The notes beneath the pieces are model-generated. The model saw only the letters and a list, made by a program, of their open reading frames with translations, was not told the origin of the DNA and did no database searches. This document shows, in pieces, positions 26,823 to 34,864 of a DNA stretch of 64,000 bases. The translations under genes were made by a program, and so were the position numbers. Numbering within the stretch: position 1 is the stretch's first letter; each line of letters opens with the position of its first letter. The stretch is from Aquabacterium sp. NJ1 (GTDB taxonomy: Bacteria; Pseudomonadota; Gammaproteobacteria; Burkholderiales; Burkholderiaceae_C): positions 3,516,001 through 3,580,000 of the forward strand of contig NZ_JRKM01000001.1 in assembly GCF_000768065.1 (NCBI RefSeq), in the 5' to 3' direction.

Positions 26823-27701
26823 ATGTCAAACGAGTCAACCACAGCGCCGGCAAAGCCATCGCATCTTGTTCGTCACAGCATCCAGGGTGTGCGGCATGTG
26901 TTGGCCGTGTCTTCAGGCAAAGGCGGTGTGGGAAAAAGCACCACGGCGATGAATCTGGCGCTGGCCCTTGCAGATGAGGGGGCACGTGTTGGCCTGCTGG
27001 ACGCTGACATCTATGGGCCCAGCGTGCCCAAGATGATGGGTGTGGTGGGCTGCAGACCAGACAGCAATGACGACAGGCAGACGATCAACCCCATTTGGGC
27101 GCATGGCATTCAGCTCATATCCATCGGCTTTTTGACAGACGATGACAGTCCGGTCATCTGGCGAGGAGCGGCAGCAAGCCAGATGCTGGAGCAATTGATC
27201 AGGCAGACCCGTTGGCTGGACCTGGACTACCTGGTGATTGACATGCCGCCCGGTACTGGCGACATCCCCTTGAGTCTGTGCCAGCGCACGCCTTTGAGTG
27301 GCGCGGTGATTGTGACCACACCCCAGGATGTGGCTTTGCTGGACGTGATCAAGGGTGTGCGCATGTTCCAGAAGGCCGATGTGCCTGTTCTGGGTGCCAT
27401 CGAAAACATGGCCGTGCATGTGTGCCGGCAGTGCGGTTTTGAGAGTCACCCTTTTGGCCAAGGCGGTGGCGTGCGTCTGAACGAGGTCACCGGCGTCCCC
27501 TTGCTGGCCAGCTTGCCGCTGGACATGCGCGTGCGCGTGCAGGCCGACGAAGGTGTACCTATTGTACGCAGCGACCCATCAGGTGCGTTGGCACAGCGCT
27601 ATCGCCAACTGGCACGTGACCTTGTGGCCGCCATCGCGCAGGGCGAGGCGGGCCGCCCGGCACCTGTTGGTCCGCGCATCGAGGTATCTGGTAACACCTG
27701 A
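26823..27701 (+). CDS. Mrp/ApbC-family Fe-S cluster carrier ATPase
   Basis: A 292-residue P-loop ATPase of the Mrp/Nbp35 family, which binds and passes on Fe-S clusters. Walker A is VSSGKGGVGKSTTAMN (about residues 30-45), the second acidic motif is LLDADIYGPSVPKMMG, and DMPPGTGDIPLSL is typical. CRQCG (about residue 201) is the cluster-binding CxxC. It lacks the N-terminal DUF59 domain of longer Mrp proteins. ATG at 26823 has AAGGA 9 bases upstream. It converges on the YeiH gene (24 bases between stops) and probably supplies clusters to the ferredoxins of that cluster. A second, housekeeping Mrp is expected elsewhere in the genome. Confidence 0.9.
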   Translation: MSNESTTAPAKPSHLVRHSIQGVRHVLAVSSGKGGVGKSTTAMNLALALADEGARVGLLDADIYGPSVPKMMGVVGCRPDSNDDRQTINPIWAHGIQLISIGFLTDDDSPVIWRGAAASQMLEQLIRQTRWLDLDYLVIDMPPGTGDIPLSLCQRTPLSGAVIVTTPQDVALLDVIKGVRMFQKADVPVLGAIENMAVHVCRQCGFESHPFGQGGGVRLNEVTGVPLLASLPLDMRVRVQADEGVPIVRSDPSGALAQRYRQLARDLVAAIAQGEAGRPAPVGPRIEVSGNT

Positions 27702-27725
27702 AGCCGGAGGTTTGTTGGCGTCGGG

Positions 27726-28808
27726 CTATCGAGACGAGATCAGCAGCCCACCGCACAACACCATGCCGGCCAGCCACACTGCGCCGATCAACATGGGCAC
27801 CATGATGCGCCAGCCAGCCTGGCGCAGCATGCCGATCGAGCTACGCATGCCCAGGGCTGCCGCAGAAAGAGCCAGGCATGACTGGGACAGGTCGGACAGC
27901 AAGCGGCCTGTCGCAGGCGGCAGCCATTGCAAGGACTGCAGCGCGGCCAGCCCGATGAAGAGCCGCATGAACCAGGGTACCCAACTGGGCTTGACCTTTT
28001 GGTGAGGCCAGGCGGCCGATAAAGGGTGAGTAGCCTGATGCCAGCGCAACAAGGCCGAGACCAGCAGCACAACCACCGCCAGCAAGGACACGCGCAGGAG
28101 CTTGACGATGATGGCAATGTCGCCCACGTCGCGGCTCATGGTGTAGCCCGCCACCATGACCTGGGCCACATCGTGGATGCTGCCGCCCAGCATCAGGCCC
28201 GATTGATAGGGCCGCAGCGCCAGCCAGTTGCACAGCAGCGGGTAGCTCAGCATGGCCATGGTTGACAAGGTGGTTGCGCACACGACGATGGCGAGCGTGC
28301 GCTGCTCGGTGAGTCGGTCACGCGGCACGACCGCCGCAATGGCCAGGGCCGCCGAGGCCCCGCAGATGGCGGTGGCGCCGCCGGCTATCAGCCCAATGCG
28401 CCAGGGCATGCCCAAGCCCTTGACTACCAGGGCCACGCACACGATGGTGCTGGCCACGGCCGCAAGAATCAATGCCACGGTGGGCCAGCCCAGCGAGGCC
28501 ATCTGGTGCAGCGTGATGCGCGCACCCAGCAGGCCGATACCGAGTCGAAGCAGCGTTTGTGCACTGAAGCTCACGCCGGCACCATGTCGCGAGGTGCCAC
28601 TCAGCTCATGAAAGGCCATGCCCATCAGCAGGGCGTACAGCACACGCGGGCCGCCCCATCGCATCTCCACAAAGGCGGCGGCCATGCCGATCACGCCGCA
28701 CAGTATCAAACCAGGGGCCAGCGAGCGCCCCTGGTGCTTGAAAGCAGGCCAGCTCAGGACCGGCAGATTGGGCAGGCTCATGTCGCGTTGCGGCTTACTG
28801 GCGCTCAC
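27726..28808 (-). CDS. YeiH-family membrane protein, putative sulfate exporter
   Basis: A 360-residue polytopic inner-membrane protein of the YeiH (UPF0324) family, annotated as a putative sulfate exporter and found next to sulfur-compound catabolism genes in other bacteria. About ten hydrophobic segments are visible. Typical blocks are GLILCGVIGMAAAF, LRLGIGLLGARITL, GGATAICGASAALAIAAV and LMLGGSIHDVAQVMVAG. The start overlaps the ferredoxin reductase stop (GTGA) using GTG at 28808; ATG at 28781 is an alternative but has no ribosome site. As the last gene of the AprA-like cluster it hints that the pathway releases sulfate or sulfite. Function of the family is only partly known. Confidence 0.88.
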   Translation of the reverse strand: MSASKPQRDMSLPNLPVLSWPAFKHQGRSLAPGLILCGVIGMAAAFVEMRWGGPRVLYALLMGMAFHELSGTSRHGAGVSFSAQTLLRLGIGLLGARITLHQMASLGWPTVALILAAVASTIVCVALVVKGLGMPWRIGLIAGGATAICGASAALAIAAVVPRDRLTEQRTLAIVVCATTLSTMAMLSYPLLCNWLALRPYQSGLMLGGSIHDVAQVMVAGYTMSRDVGDIAIIVKLLRVSLLAVVVLLVSALLRWHQATHPLSAAWPHQKVKPSWVPWFMRLFIGLAALQSLQWLPPATGRLLSDLSQSCLALSAAALGMRSSIGMLRQAGWRIMVPMLIGAVWLAGMVLCGGLLISSR

Positions 28809-29581
28809 TTGTCGACGAAAGCGCGTTCGATCACGTAGTGGCCGGGCGTGCTCATGTTGCCCTCACTCAGGCCTCGTTCGTCCAGCAGGCCTTTGGTGTC
28901 ACGCAGCATTTCGGGGCTGCCACACAGCATGAAGCGATCGGTATCTGGGTTCAGGTCGGGCAGCTGGATGTCGGCAAACAGCTTGCCTGAGCGCATCAGG
29001 TCGGGGATGCGGCCCTGGTGTATGAAGGGCTCACGCGTGACCGTGGGGTAGTAGATCAATTGCTTACTGATTTGCTCGCCCAGCCATTCGTGCTGCGGCA
29101 GCACGTTTTCGATGTGATCGCGGTAGGCCAGCTCGGCCATCTGCCTGCAGCCATGCACCAGTACAACCTTTTCGAATCGCTCGTAGACATCAGGATCCTG
29201 GATGATGCTCATGAAAGGTGCCAGGCCCGTGCCGGTGGCCAGCAGGTAAAGGGTCTTGCCCGGCATCAGGTTTTGCAGCAACAGCGTGCCCGTGGGTTTG
29301 CGGCCCACCAGCACCTTGTCACCCGGCTTGATGCGCGACAGGTGCGAGGTGAGTGGCCCATCTGGCACCTTGATGCTCAGGAAGGTAAGCTGCTCATCGT
29401 GGTGCGCACCGGCCATGCTGTAGGCACGCATCAAGGGTTTGTCGTTGATGGGCAGGCCGATCATGGCGAACTGCCCGCTTTGAAAGCGAAAGCCCGGCTC
29501 GCGCGTGCCGCTGAACGAGAAGAGGCGGTCTGTCCAGTGGTGGACTTCGGTGACGGTCGATTCAAAGTAGATGCTGGACAT
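28805..29581 (-). CDS. fpr: Ferredoxin-NADP+ reductase
   Basis: A 257-residue FAD enzyme that exchanges electrons between NADPH and ferredoxin. The FAD-binding motif is RAYSMAG (about residues 50-56), GTGLAPFMSI (about 115) binds the NADP phosphate region, CGSPEML is the nicotinamide-side motif, and the C-terminal end HYVIERAFVDK is typical of bacterial Fpr. ATG at 29581 has AAGGA 8 bases upstream, preferred to the longer frame. Within this cluster, with two ferredoxin genes and an AprA-like flavoprotein, it most likely feeds electrons to, or takes them from, the flavoprotein. Confidence 0.93.
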   Translation of the reverse strand: MSSIYFESTVTEVHHWTDRLFSFSGTREPGFRFQSGQFAMIGLPINDKPLMRAYSMAGAHHDEQLTFLSIKVPDGPLTSHLSRIKPGDKVLVGRKPTGTLLLQNLMPGKTLYLLATGTGLAPFMSIIQDPDVYERFEKVVLVHGCRQMAELAYRDHIENVLPQHEWLGEQISKQLIYYPTVTREPFIHQGRIPDLMRSGKLFADIQLPDLNPDTDRFMLCGSPEMLRDTKGLLDERGLSEGNMSTPGHYVIERAFVDK

Positions 29582-29601
29582 GGTCGTGATCCTTTTTTTG
29601 A

Positions 29602-29919
29602 TCAGGTGGCCAGTGATTGCAGATAGGTCCATGGGTAGATGCCGCGGTCGTGGCCATCGCTGAAATGCAATTGCAGCCCGACATCGCCGATGGACGTGAT
29701 GGCGGTCAGTTGCACATCGGGGTCGATGGCCGTGGCCTCATTGGGTGTGCGGCGCCTGCGGCCTTCGCACCAGGCGCATTTGCAGGCACTGCGTAGCTGC
29801 CCGTGACCCAGGCTGATGCTGTAGCCGTCGGCCCAGCGCAACTCCAGCCTGCGGCTAAGCTGGTGGATGACGACCTGGTTGGGCAAGGTCCTATCCGGGG
29901 CGGCGGTTTCACATGACAT
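29602..29919 (-). CDS. DUF971 (GBBH-like N-terminal domain) protein
   Basis: A 105-residue protein of the DUF971 family. LELRWADGYSISLGHGQLR and CKCAWC (about residues 46-51) carry the cysteines that, in gamma-butyrobetaine hydroxylase N-terminal domains, bind a metal; DGHDRGIYPWTYL is the typical end. Such domains often occur beside or fused to Mrp-type Fe-S carriers, so a role in Fe-S maturation is inferred. Its start overlaps the end of the ABC ATPase by 11 bases and fpr follows 20 bases later, so it is clearly part of the same operon. Confidence 0.88.
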   Translation of the reverse strand: MSCETAAPDRTLPNQVVIHQLSRRLELRWADGYSISLGHGQLRSACKCAWCEGRRRRTPNEATAIDPDVQLTAITSIGDVGLQLHFSDGHDRGIYPWTYLQSLAT

Positions 29920-30784
29920 GGGCGGCTCCTTGTGGGCCCACTTCGGTGCTCAGCCCGGCCAGGCCGCCTTCCTTGAGCTCGCCCCTCATCGAAGCCAGGC
30001 TCTCTTCACGTATCAAGGCGCGCACGGTCTGTACGAGCGTGATGAACTCGGGCGAGGCCATCATGGCGGGCGTGCGGGGGCGGGGCAGCTCGACGGCCAG
30101 TTCGGCCTTGATGCGACCGGGCCGGGCCGTCATCACATAGATACGGTCAGACAGGAAGATGGCCTCGTCGATGTCGTGCGTGATGAACAGCACCGAGATG
30201 CGCAGGCGCTGCCACATATTGGTCAGGATCTCCTGCATGACCACGCGTGTCTGCGCATCGAGCGCGCCAAAGGGCTCGTCCATCAACAGGACTTGTGGGC
30301 TGGTGGCCAGCGCGCGCACGATGCCCACGCGTTGCTTCATGCCGCCAGAAAGCTGGTCGGGGTAGTGGTTCTCGAACGAGAGCAGACCCGCCAGGCCCAG
30401 TAGCGTGCGGGCCTGGCATTCGCGTTCCATGCGTGCCATGCCGTGCATCTTCAAACCGAATTCGACGTTCTTGCGCACGGTCATCCATGGGAAGAGCGAG
30501 TACTGCTGGAAGACAACGCCCCGGTCCGGCCCTGGGCCGTGGATGGTCTTGCCATCGACCGTGAGCGTGCCGGCGCTGGGTTCGATGAAACCCGCCACGG
30601 CATTGAGCAACGTCGATTTGCCGCAGCCAGATGGCCCGATCAGCGAGACAAACTCACCTGGCTCAACATGTAGTGAAACCGACTGGACGGCCTCCATGCT
30701 GCCCGTGCGTGTCTGAAAGCGGATGCCTACCTCGTGGGCCTTGATGTGGCCCAGGCTGGCCTGTTCAGTGCCGAGTGACATCAT
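29909..30784 (-). CDS. ABC transporter ATPase, nitrate/sulfonate/taurine type
   Basis: A 291-residue ATPase of an import system. Walker A GPSGCGKSTLLNAV (about residues 46-59), Q-loop QQYSLFPWMT, signature LSGGMKQRVGI, Walker B VLLMDEPFGALD and H-loop ITHDIDEA are all intact. It is most like SsuB/TauB/NrtD. The ATG overlaps the permease stop (ATGA), so the two are translationally coupled. The C-terminal ~45 residues extend beyond the core. Together with the permease and binding protein it forms a complete importer for a small anion, probably a sulfonate or related compound given the YeiH exporter in the same operon. Confidence 0.95.
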   Translation of the reverse strand: MMSLGTEQASLGHIKAHEVGIRFQTRTGSMEAVQSVSLHVEPGEFVSLIGPSGCGKSTLLNAVAGFIEPSAGTLTVDGKTIHGPGPDRGVVFQQYSLFPWMTVRKNVEFGLKMHGMARMERECQARTLLGLAGLLSFENHYPDQLSGGMKQRVGIVRALATSPQVLLMDEPFGALDAQTRVVMQEILTNMWQRLRISVLFITHDIDEAIFLSDRIYVMTARPGRIKAELAVELPRPRTPAMMASPEFITLVQTVRALIREESLASMRGELKEGGLAGLSTEVGPQGAAHVM

Positions 30785-31743
30785 GCGCCCCCTTTGGATG
30801 AACTGGCCTGCCAGGGCATGACCATGCGTGCGGCCAGTCGAATCGCGCCACTGCACAGCAGGCCCAGCACGCCGATGGTGATCATGCCCAGCGCGATCTC
30901 GGCATAAGAGATCAGCGAGTAGGCTTCCCAGGTGAAGTAACCAATGCCGAACTGGCCCGAGATCATCTCGGCGGCGATCAGCGAGACCCAGGCCACACCC
31001 ATGCCCACTGCCAGGCCGGTAAAGATATGGGGCAGGGCGGCGGGCAGCATGATCTGCCACAGCATGTGTCGCTCGGGGCAACCCAGGCAGCGCGCGGCGC
31101 GCAGCAGCACGGGGTCGATGCCCTCCACGCCGTGGATGGTGTTGAGAAGGATGGGGAAGAAGGCGCCGATGAAGGTGATGAAGACGATGCTGACTTCATT
31201 GTCCGGCCACAACATGATGGACATGGGCACCCAGGCAATGGCGGGGATGGGGCGCAACACTTCGAGCGCGGGCAGGGTCAGCATGCGTACGAAGCGGTAT
31301 CGGCCAATCAGCAGTCCCAGGACCATGCCCGACAAGGCTGCGCCAACAAAGCCCAGCATGATGCGGCGCACGCTGATGCCGATGTTGGTCATGAACTGCG
31401 GGGACTTGTTGACCTCCAGCAGTTTCTCGAACACGGCAGCAGGTGTGGGGATGTTGGCGAAACGGATGTAGAGGTCAAGCTTGTAACGTGTGGCCAGGTC
31501 CCACATGAGCAGCACGGCGCCAATCGATACAGCACCCAGCAACATGGGTAGCCATTGCCGGGTCAGCCAGGCGCGCAGCCAGCCTGGCCGTGAAGCGGTA
31601 TCGGGCAGTGTGGCTCGACGTGTGGGTGGCGGCGCGTCATGCAGGATCACGGTCGGCCCGTTGACCTGTGTCAGTGCGGGCGTGGCGGCGGGGCGCGGGT
31701 CACGGTGAGGGATGGGGGCTTGCGCCCAGTTGGCAACGCGCAT
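30781..31743 (-). CDS. ABC transporter permease, nitrate/sulfonate/taurine type
   Basis: A 320-residue inner-membrane permease of the SsuC/TauC family. After a long ~60-residue polar N-terminus come about six membrane segments (from MLLGAVSIGAVLLMWDLAT onward). The cytoplasmic coupling loop EGIDPVLLRAARCLGCPERHMLWQIMLPAALP... contains the EAA-type motif. It begins 4 bases after the binding-protein stop and its stop overlaps the ATPase start, so the three genes are tightly coupled. The N-terminal extension is longer than usual and without known domains. Confidence 0.93.
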   Translation of the reverse strand: MRVANWAQAPIPHRDPRPAATPALTQVNGPTVILHDAPPPTRRATLPDTASRPGWLRAWLTRQWLPMLLGAVSIGAVLLMWDLATRYKLDLYIRFANIPTPAAVFEKLLEVNKSPQFMTNIGISVRRIMLGFVGAALSGMVLGLLIGRYRFVRMLTLPALEVLRPIPAIAWVPMSIMLWPDNEVSIVFITFIGAFFPILLNTIHGVEGIDPVLLRAARCLGCPERHMLWQIMLPAALPHIFTGLAVGMGVAWVSLIAAEMISGQFGIGYFTWEAYSLISYAEIALGMITIGVLGLLCSGAIRLAARMVMPWQASSSKGGA

Positions 31744-31747
31744 GACT

Positions 31748-33202
31748 TCAGCCTCCTGCTTTGGTCATGGCCAAAGCTTCCGTGTAGGTCACCAGCCTGC
31801 CTTTGGTTCTGGCAGCATGAGCTTCGGCATCCTTCTTGAGCAGGAAAGGCACGAGCGTGGGCTTTTTGGCATCGCTGTTGTCCAGCGCGAAGAAAGCCTT
31901 GTCAGCAAACAGCTTGATGCCCAGCGCCTTGTCATACAGATAGGACACGAGCACTTTCTTGCCCAGCTTTTCGTAGTGGTTGATGCCGCGCAGTGTGCAC
32001 ATGGCAGAGCTCAAGGACACGACGCCGCTGTCAGCCAGCCAGATCTGGCCCGCCTCCTTGGGTTGGGTGATGGGCTGTTTGCAGATTGGATCCTTGCCCG
32101 TGACCTCGTAGTTGGCCAGCGTCTGCTTCTGGGCGTCATAGTCCAGGCCGCGTTCCTTGAATGCCTGGCGGACATAGGTTTCGTTGACCCAGGCATCGAC
32201 GTCGAAGTCCTTGACTCGGCCCAGCTTCTGCAGCACGCCATGGGCGGTCTTGACGGTGTCGATCCAGCGTGGCTTGATGGTGGGGTCCAGCGTGTGGATG
32301 CCGCCCGGGCCCAGGAAGATGTAGGCCACTTCTTTCTCAATCTTGGTCCACTCCTCGATCTTGGTGGCCGCAGCCACTGGGTCCTTGCGCACCCAGTCGT
32401 TGGCATCCATCAAGGCCTTGATGTAGGCCACGACCACTTCAGGGTACTTCTCGGCGAAGTCCTTGCGCACCACCACACCATGGAAGGTGGGCACCTTGGT
32501 CTGCACGCCGTCAAAGATCTTGCGTGCAAAGCCGCGGTAGGGCAGCAGTTCCGCAAAGGGTACGAAATCGCCGTGTGCGTCGATCTTGCGTTCCTGTAGA
32601 TTGGTGGTGCCCACTTCGGGGCTTTGGCTGACCAGGTTCCAGAAGTCGGGGCCCCAGCCGCGCTCTTGCATGGCCTGCAGCATCATGCCGTGTGCAGCCG
32701 AGCCAAACGGCACGGACACCGTCTTGCCCTTGAGGTCGGCCAGGTCGTAGTAGGGGCTGTCTTTGTGCACGACCACGCCATTGCCCGCACCAAAGGCGTT
32801 GTAGGCGATGACCGCGATCAGCTGCGTCTCGTTGCCCTTGTTTTGCTGGCCTGTGGCGCCGTTGACCATCAAGGGGTAGTCGCCCATCATGCCGATCTGC
32901 AGCTTGTTGGCGATCATGCCGTTTGTCACGGGCGGGCCCGATGTGGCGTTCTGCCAGTCGAGCTTGAAAGTGATGTCCTTGTACTTGCCTGTCTTGGGCA
33001 GGTACTTCTCTAGCAAGTGCAACTCTTTGATCACGATGCCGCCTGTCACCGTGTTGGTGGTGGTGTTCTGGGTGCCGATGCCCAGGGTGATCACTTCGCC
33101 AGCGCGCGCCGACGTCGGCAGATGCATGGCGGCTGCACCAAGCAGCGCGAGGGCAGCGCGACGCGCGGCAAATCGTATGGGGGTTACAGGCAGGATCATC
33201 AC
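31748..33202 (-). CDS. ABC substrate-binding protein with extra NosL-like C-terminal domain
   Basis: A 484-residue periplasmic protein. The signal peptide ends at ARA-GE (about residue 35). Residues 36-365 form a SsuA/TauA-type binding protein (LHLLEKYLP, GDYPLMVNGATG, KGKTVSVPFGSAAHGMML, EVGTTNLQ). The usual protein would stop near residue 330-350. Here another ~118 residues follow, starting at DPICKQPI (C374), with SSAMCTLRGINHY, VSYLYDKALGIKLFADKAFF, PTLVPFLLKKDAEAHAA and GRLVTYTEAL, the order of blocks in the copper chaperone NosL. The normal CxxCGM metal motif is not intact. The fusion is odd and may bind a metal or partner as part of solute capture. It starts 81 bases after the fdxA stop. 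Confidence 0.85.
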   Translation of the reverse strand: MMILPVTPIRFAARRAALALLGAAAMHLPTSARAGEVITLGIGTQNTTTNTVTGGIVIKELHLLEKYLPKTGKYKDITFKLDWQNATSGPPVTNGMIANKLQIGMMGDYPLMVNGATGQQNKGNETQLIAVIAYNAFGAGNGVVVHKDSPYYDLADLKGKTVSVPFGSAAHGMMLQAMQERGWGPDFWNLVSQSPEVGTTNLQERKIDAHGDFVPFAELLPYRGFARKIFDGVQTKVPTFHGVVVRKDFAEKYPEVVVAYIKALMDANDWVRKDPVAAATKIEEWTKIEKEVAYIFLGPGGIHTLDPTIKPRWIDTVKTAHGVLQKLGRVKDFDVDAWVNETYVRQAFKERGLDYDAQKQTLANYEVTGKDPICKQPITQPKEAGQIWLADSGVVSLSSAMCTLRGINHYEKLGKKVLVSYLYDKALGIKLFADKAFFALDNSDAKKPTLVPFLLKKDAEAHAARTKGRLVTYTEALAMTKAGG

Positions 33203-33283
33203 TTCACTCCATTCATGGATGCTTCAGGTTGGCGCGGCTCAGCGTTTGGATGTCGTTGTGGCTTGTAGTCCAGGCGGCGTGTG

Positions 33284-33619
33284 TCAGGCGGGCGCCTCCG
33301 TGATCAGCAAGTGGCGCTTGTCTGGCTTGTCTGCCCATTCGTCGGCGTCGGGTAGCGGCGCTTGCGAGGCGGTGATCACCGGCCAGGTCTGGGCCAGGTC
33401 GGCATTGATGACCAGGAAGTCCATCTGATCTGGCCTCAGATCGGACTCTTCCGCAATCGCGTCAACCGGGCACTCGGCGATGCACACGCCGCAGTCGATG
33501 CACACGAGGGGGTCGATGACCAGGAAGTTGGGCCCTTCATGAAAGCAGTCGACCGGGCACACAGCGACACAATCGGTGTACTTGCACTGGATGCAGGCAT
33601 TGGTGACGACGTGGGTCAT
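33284..33619 (-). CDS. fdxA: FdxA-type 7Fe ferredoxin
   Basis: A 111-residue ferredoxin with one 3Fe-4S and one 4Fe-4S cluster. [26 protein letters not shown] and, about 30 residues later, [16 protein letters not shown] supply the cysteines in the pattern of FdxA of Azotobacter and Pseudomonas. The ~50-residue C-terminal extension with WADKPDK is also usual for the family. Its ATG overlaps the HEAT-protein stop (ATGA), so the two are translationally coupled. In this operon it can link the Fpr reductase to the AprB-like ferredoxin. Confidence 0.95.
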   Translation of the reverse strand: MTHVVTNACIQCKYTDCVAVCPVDCFHEGPNFLVIDPLVCIDCGVCIAECPVDAIAEESDLRPDQMDFLVINADLAQTWPVITASQAPLPDADEWADKPDKRHLLITEAPA

Positions 33620-34590
33620 GACGCGGCTCCCGAGAGGATTGGGTCGGGCATGCTCAGCTGGGTCAAAGCCAGCTTGGCCAGCTTGCGCACGTCCGGGTCG
33701 CTGTCATGCAAAGCGCGTTCCAGCGATGGAATGGCGCGCGCGTCGCGCAATTCGCCCAGTGCGATCACGGCTTCCTTGCGCAGGTTGCTGATGGGGTGTT
33801 CGAGGGCCTGCCCCAATGCGGGCAAGGCTTCCTTGACTTTGAGGCGGCCCAGCGCCCGTGCAGCCTTGAGGCGCACTTGCCAGTAGGCATCCTCCATGGC
33901 CGCAATCAGGCTGGCGCTGCCGGGCAGCAGGCCCAGCTTGCCCATGGTGTTGGCGGCCTCTTCGCGTACCTGCCATTCGCTGTCGCCCAAGGCGCGGCTC
34001 AAGGTGGGCTGTACGCTGACGTCGCTGCTGCCGTTGGCAAAACCCAGGGCACCCACGGCGGCCCGGCGCACATCGGCATCTTCGTCGTGCACGGCCATCT
34101 GCGTGAGTGCGCCGATCGTCTGCATTTGCTTGAGGTAGGCGATCACGCCCACGGCCTCGCGCCTGACCTGTGCATGTGGGCTTTGCAAGGCCGCCAGCGC
34201 GGGTGCCATGGCAGCAGGCGCACGCAAGGCCTTGACGGCATGCATCGCAGAGGCCTGTACCCATGGGTCGGTATCGCTCAAATAGGGCAATAGCGCGGAG
34301 CTGGAAGCCACATCCTTCAGCTCGGCCAGTGTGTAGGCCACGGCTTCGCGCACGGCCTCGTCGCTGTCCTTGAGCAAGGGCACAAGGGCAGTCAGCACCT
34401 CGGGCTCTTCAAAGCCTTCAAGGGCTTTGGCGGCCTCCAGACGTACCACGGCGCTGTCGTCGCCAAGGGCGGCTGTCAACAGGGGGGCGATGTCATCGAC
34501 CTCGTCGCTGTAGGGCAGGTCGATCACGGCCAGACGACGCACTTCGGCATCGGCATGGCGCAGTCGGTCTTCAATGGTGTGGCCTTGCAT
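33616..34590 (-). CDS. HEAT-repeat protein
   Basis: A 324-residue alpha-solenoid built entirely of about ten HEAT repeats of 30-31 residues (for example [58 protein letters not shown]), like PBS-lyase/HEAT proteins. There is no signal peptide, so it is cytoplasmic. ATG at 34590 has GAGGG 7 bases upstream and starts 10 bases after the AprB-like stop; its stop overlaps the fdxA start. Sandwiched between two ferredoxin genes, it may be a scaffold or an assembly factor for the redox proteins. No catalytic residues are recognisable. Confidence 0.9.
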   Translation of the reverse strand: MQGHTIEDRLRHADAEVRRLAVIDLPYSDEVDDIAPLLTAALGDDSAVVRLEAAKALEGFEEPEVLTALVPLLKDSDEAVREAVAYTLAELKDVASSSALLPYLSDTDPWVQASAMHAVKALRAPAAMAPALAALQSPHAQVRREAVGVIAYLKQMQTIGALTQMAVHDEDADVRRAAVGALGFANGSSDVSVQPTLSRALGDSEWQVREEAANTMGKLGLLPGSASLIAAMEDAYWQVRLKAARALGRLKVKEALPALGQALEHPISNLRKEAVIALGELRDARAIPSLERALHDSDPDVRKLAKLALTQLSMPDPILSGAAS

Positions 34591-34600
34591 GATCAGGCCC

Positions 34601-34834
34601 TCAGCGCACGAGGTAGGGGATGTTGACGTGCACGGCGCCGGTTGGGCAGTCCTTCTCGCACGGCATGCAATACCAGCATTCATCGAACTTCATGAAGGCC
34701 TTGTTGCTGACCATGTCGATGGCCAGTACATCCAGCGGGCAAACGTCCACGCAGACGGTGCAGCCTTTGTCGGCAATGCACTTGGACTGATCGACGACCA
34801 CGGGGGCTTGGGTTCGGGTGACAGCGATACTCAT
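34601..34834 (-). CDS. AprB-like ferredoxin with two 4Fe-4S clusters
   Basis: A 77-residue ferredoxin. The first cysteine set is CIADKGCTVCVDVCPLD (C-x5-C-x2-C-x3-C) and the second is ECWYCMPCEKDCPTGA (C-x2-C-x2-C-x3-C). The second set and its DECW context are very close to AprB, the iron-sulfur subunit of adenylylsulfate reductase (CWECYSCIKICPQGAI in that family, from memory), but the ~70-residue C-terminal tail of AprB that wraps around AprA is missing. ATG at 34834 has AGGAG 6 bases upstream. It follows the flavoprotein gene by 30 bases and is almost certainly its electron partner. Confidence 0.9.
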   Translation of the reverse strand: MSIAVTRTQAPVVVDQSKCIADKGCTVCVDVCPLDVLAIDMVSNKAFMKFDECWYCMPCEKDCPTGAVHVNIPYLVR

Positions 34835-34864
34835 GGGATGCTCCTGCAAACGGTGGCGATGGAA

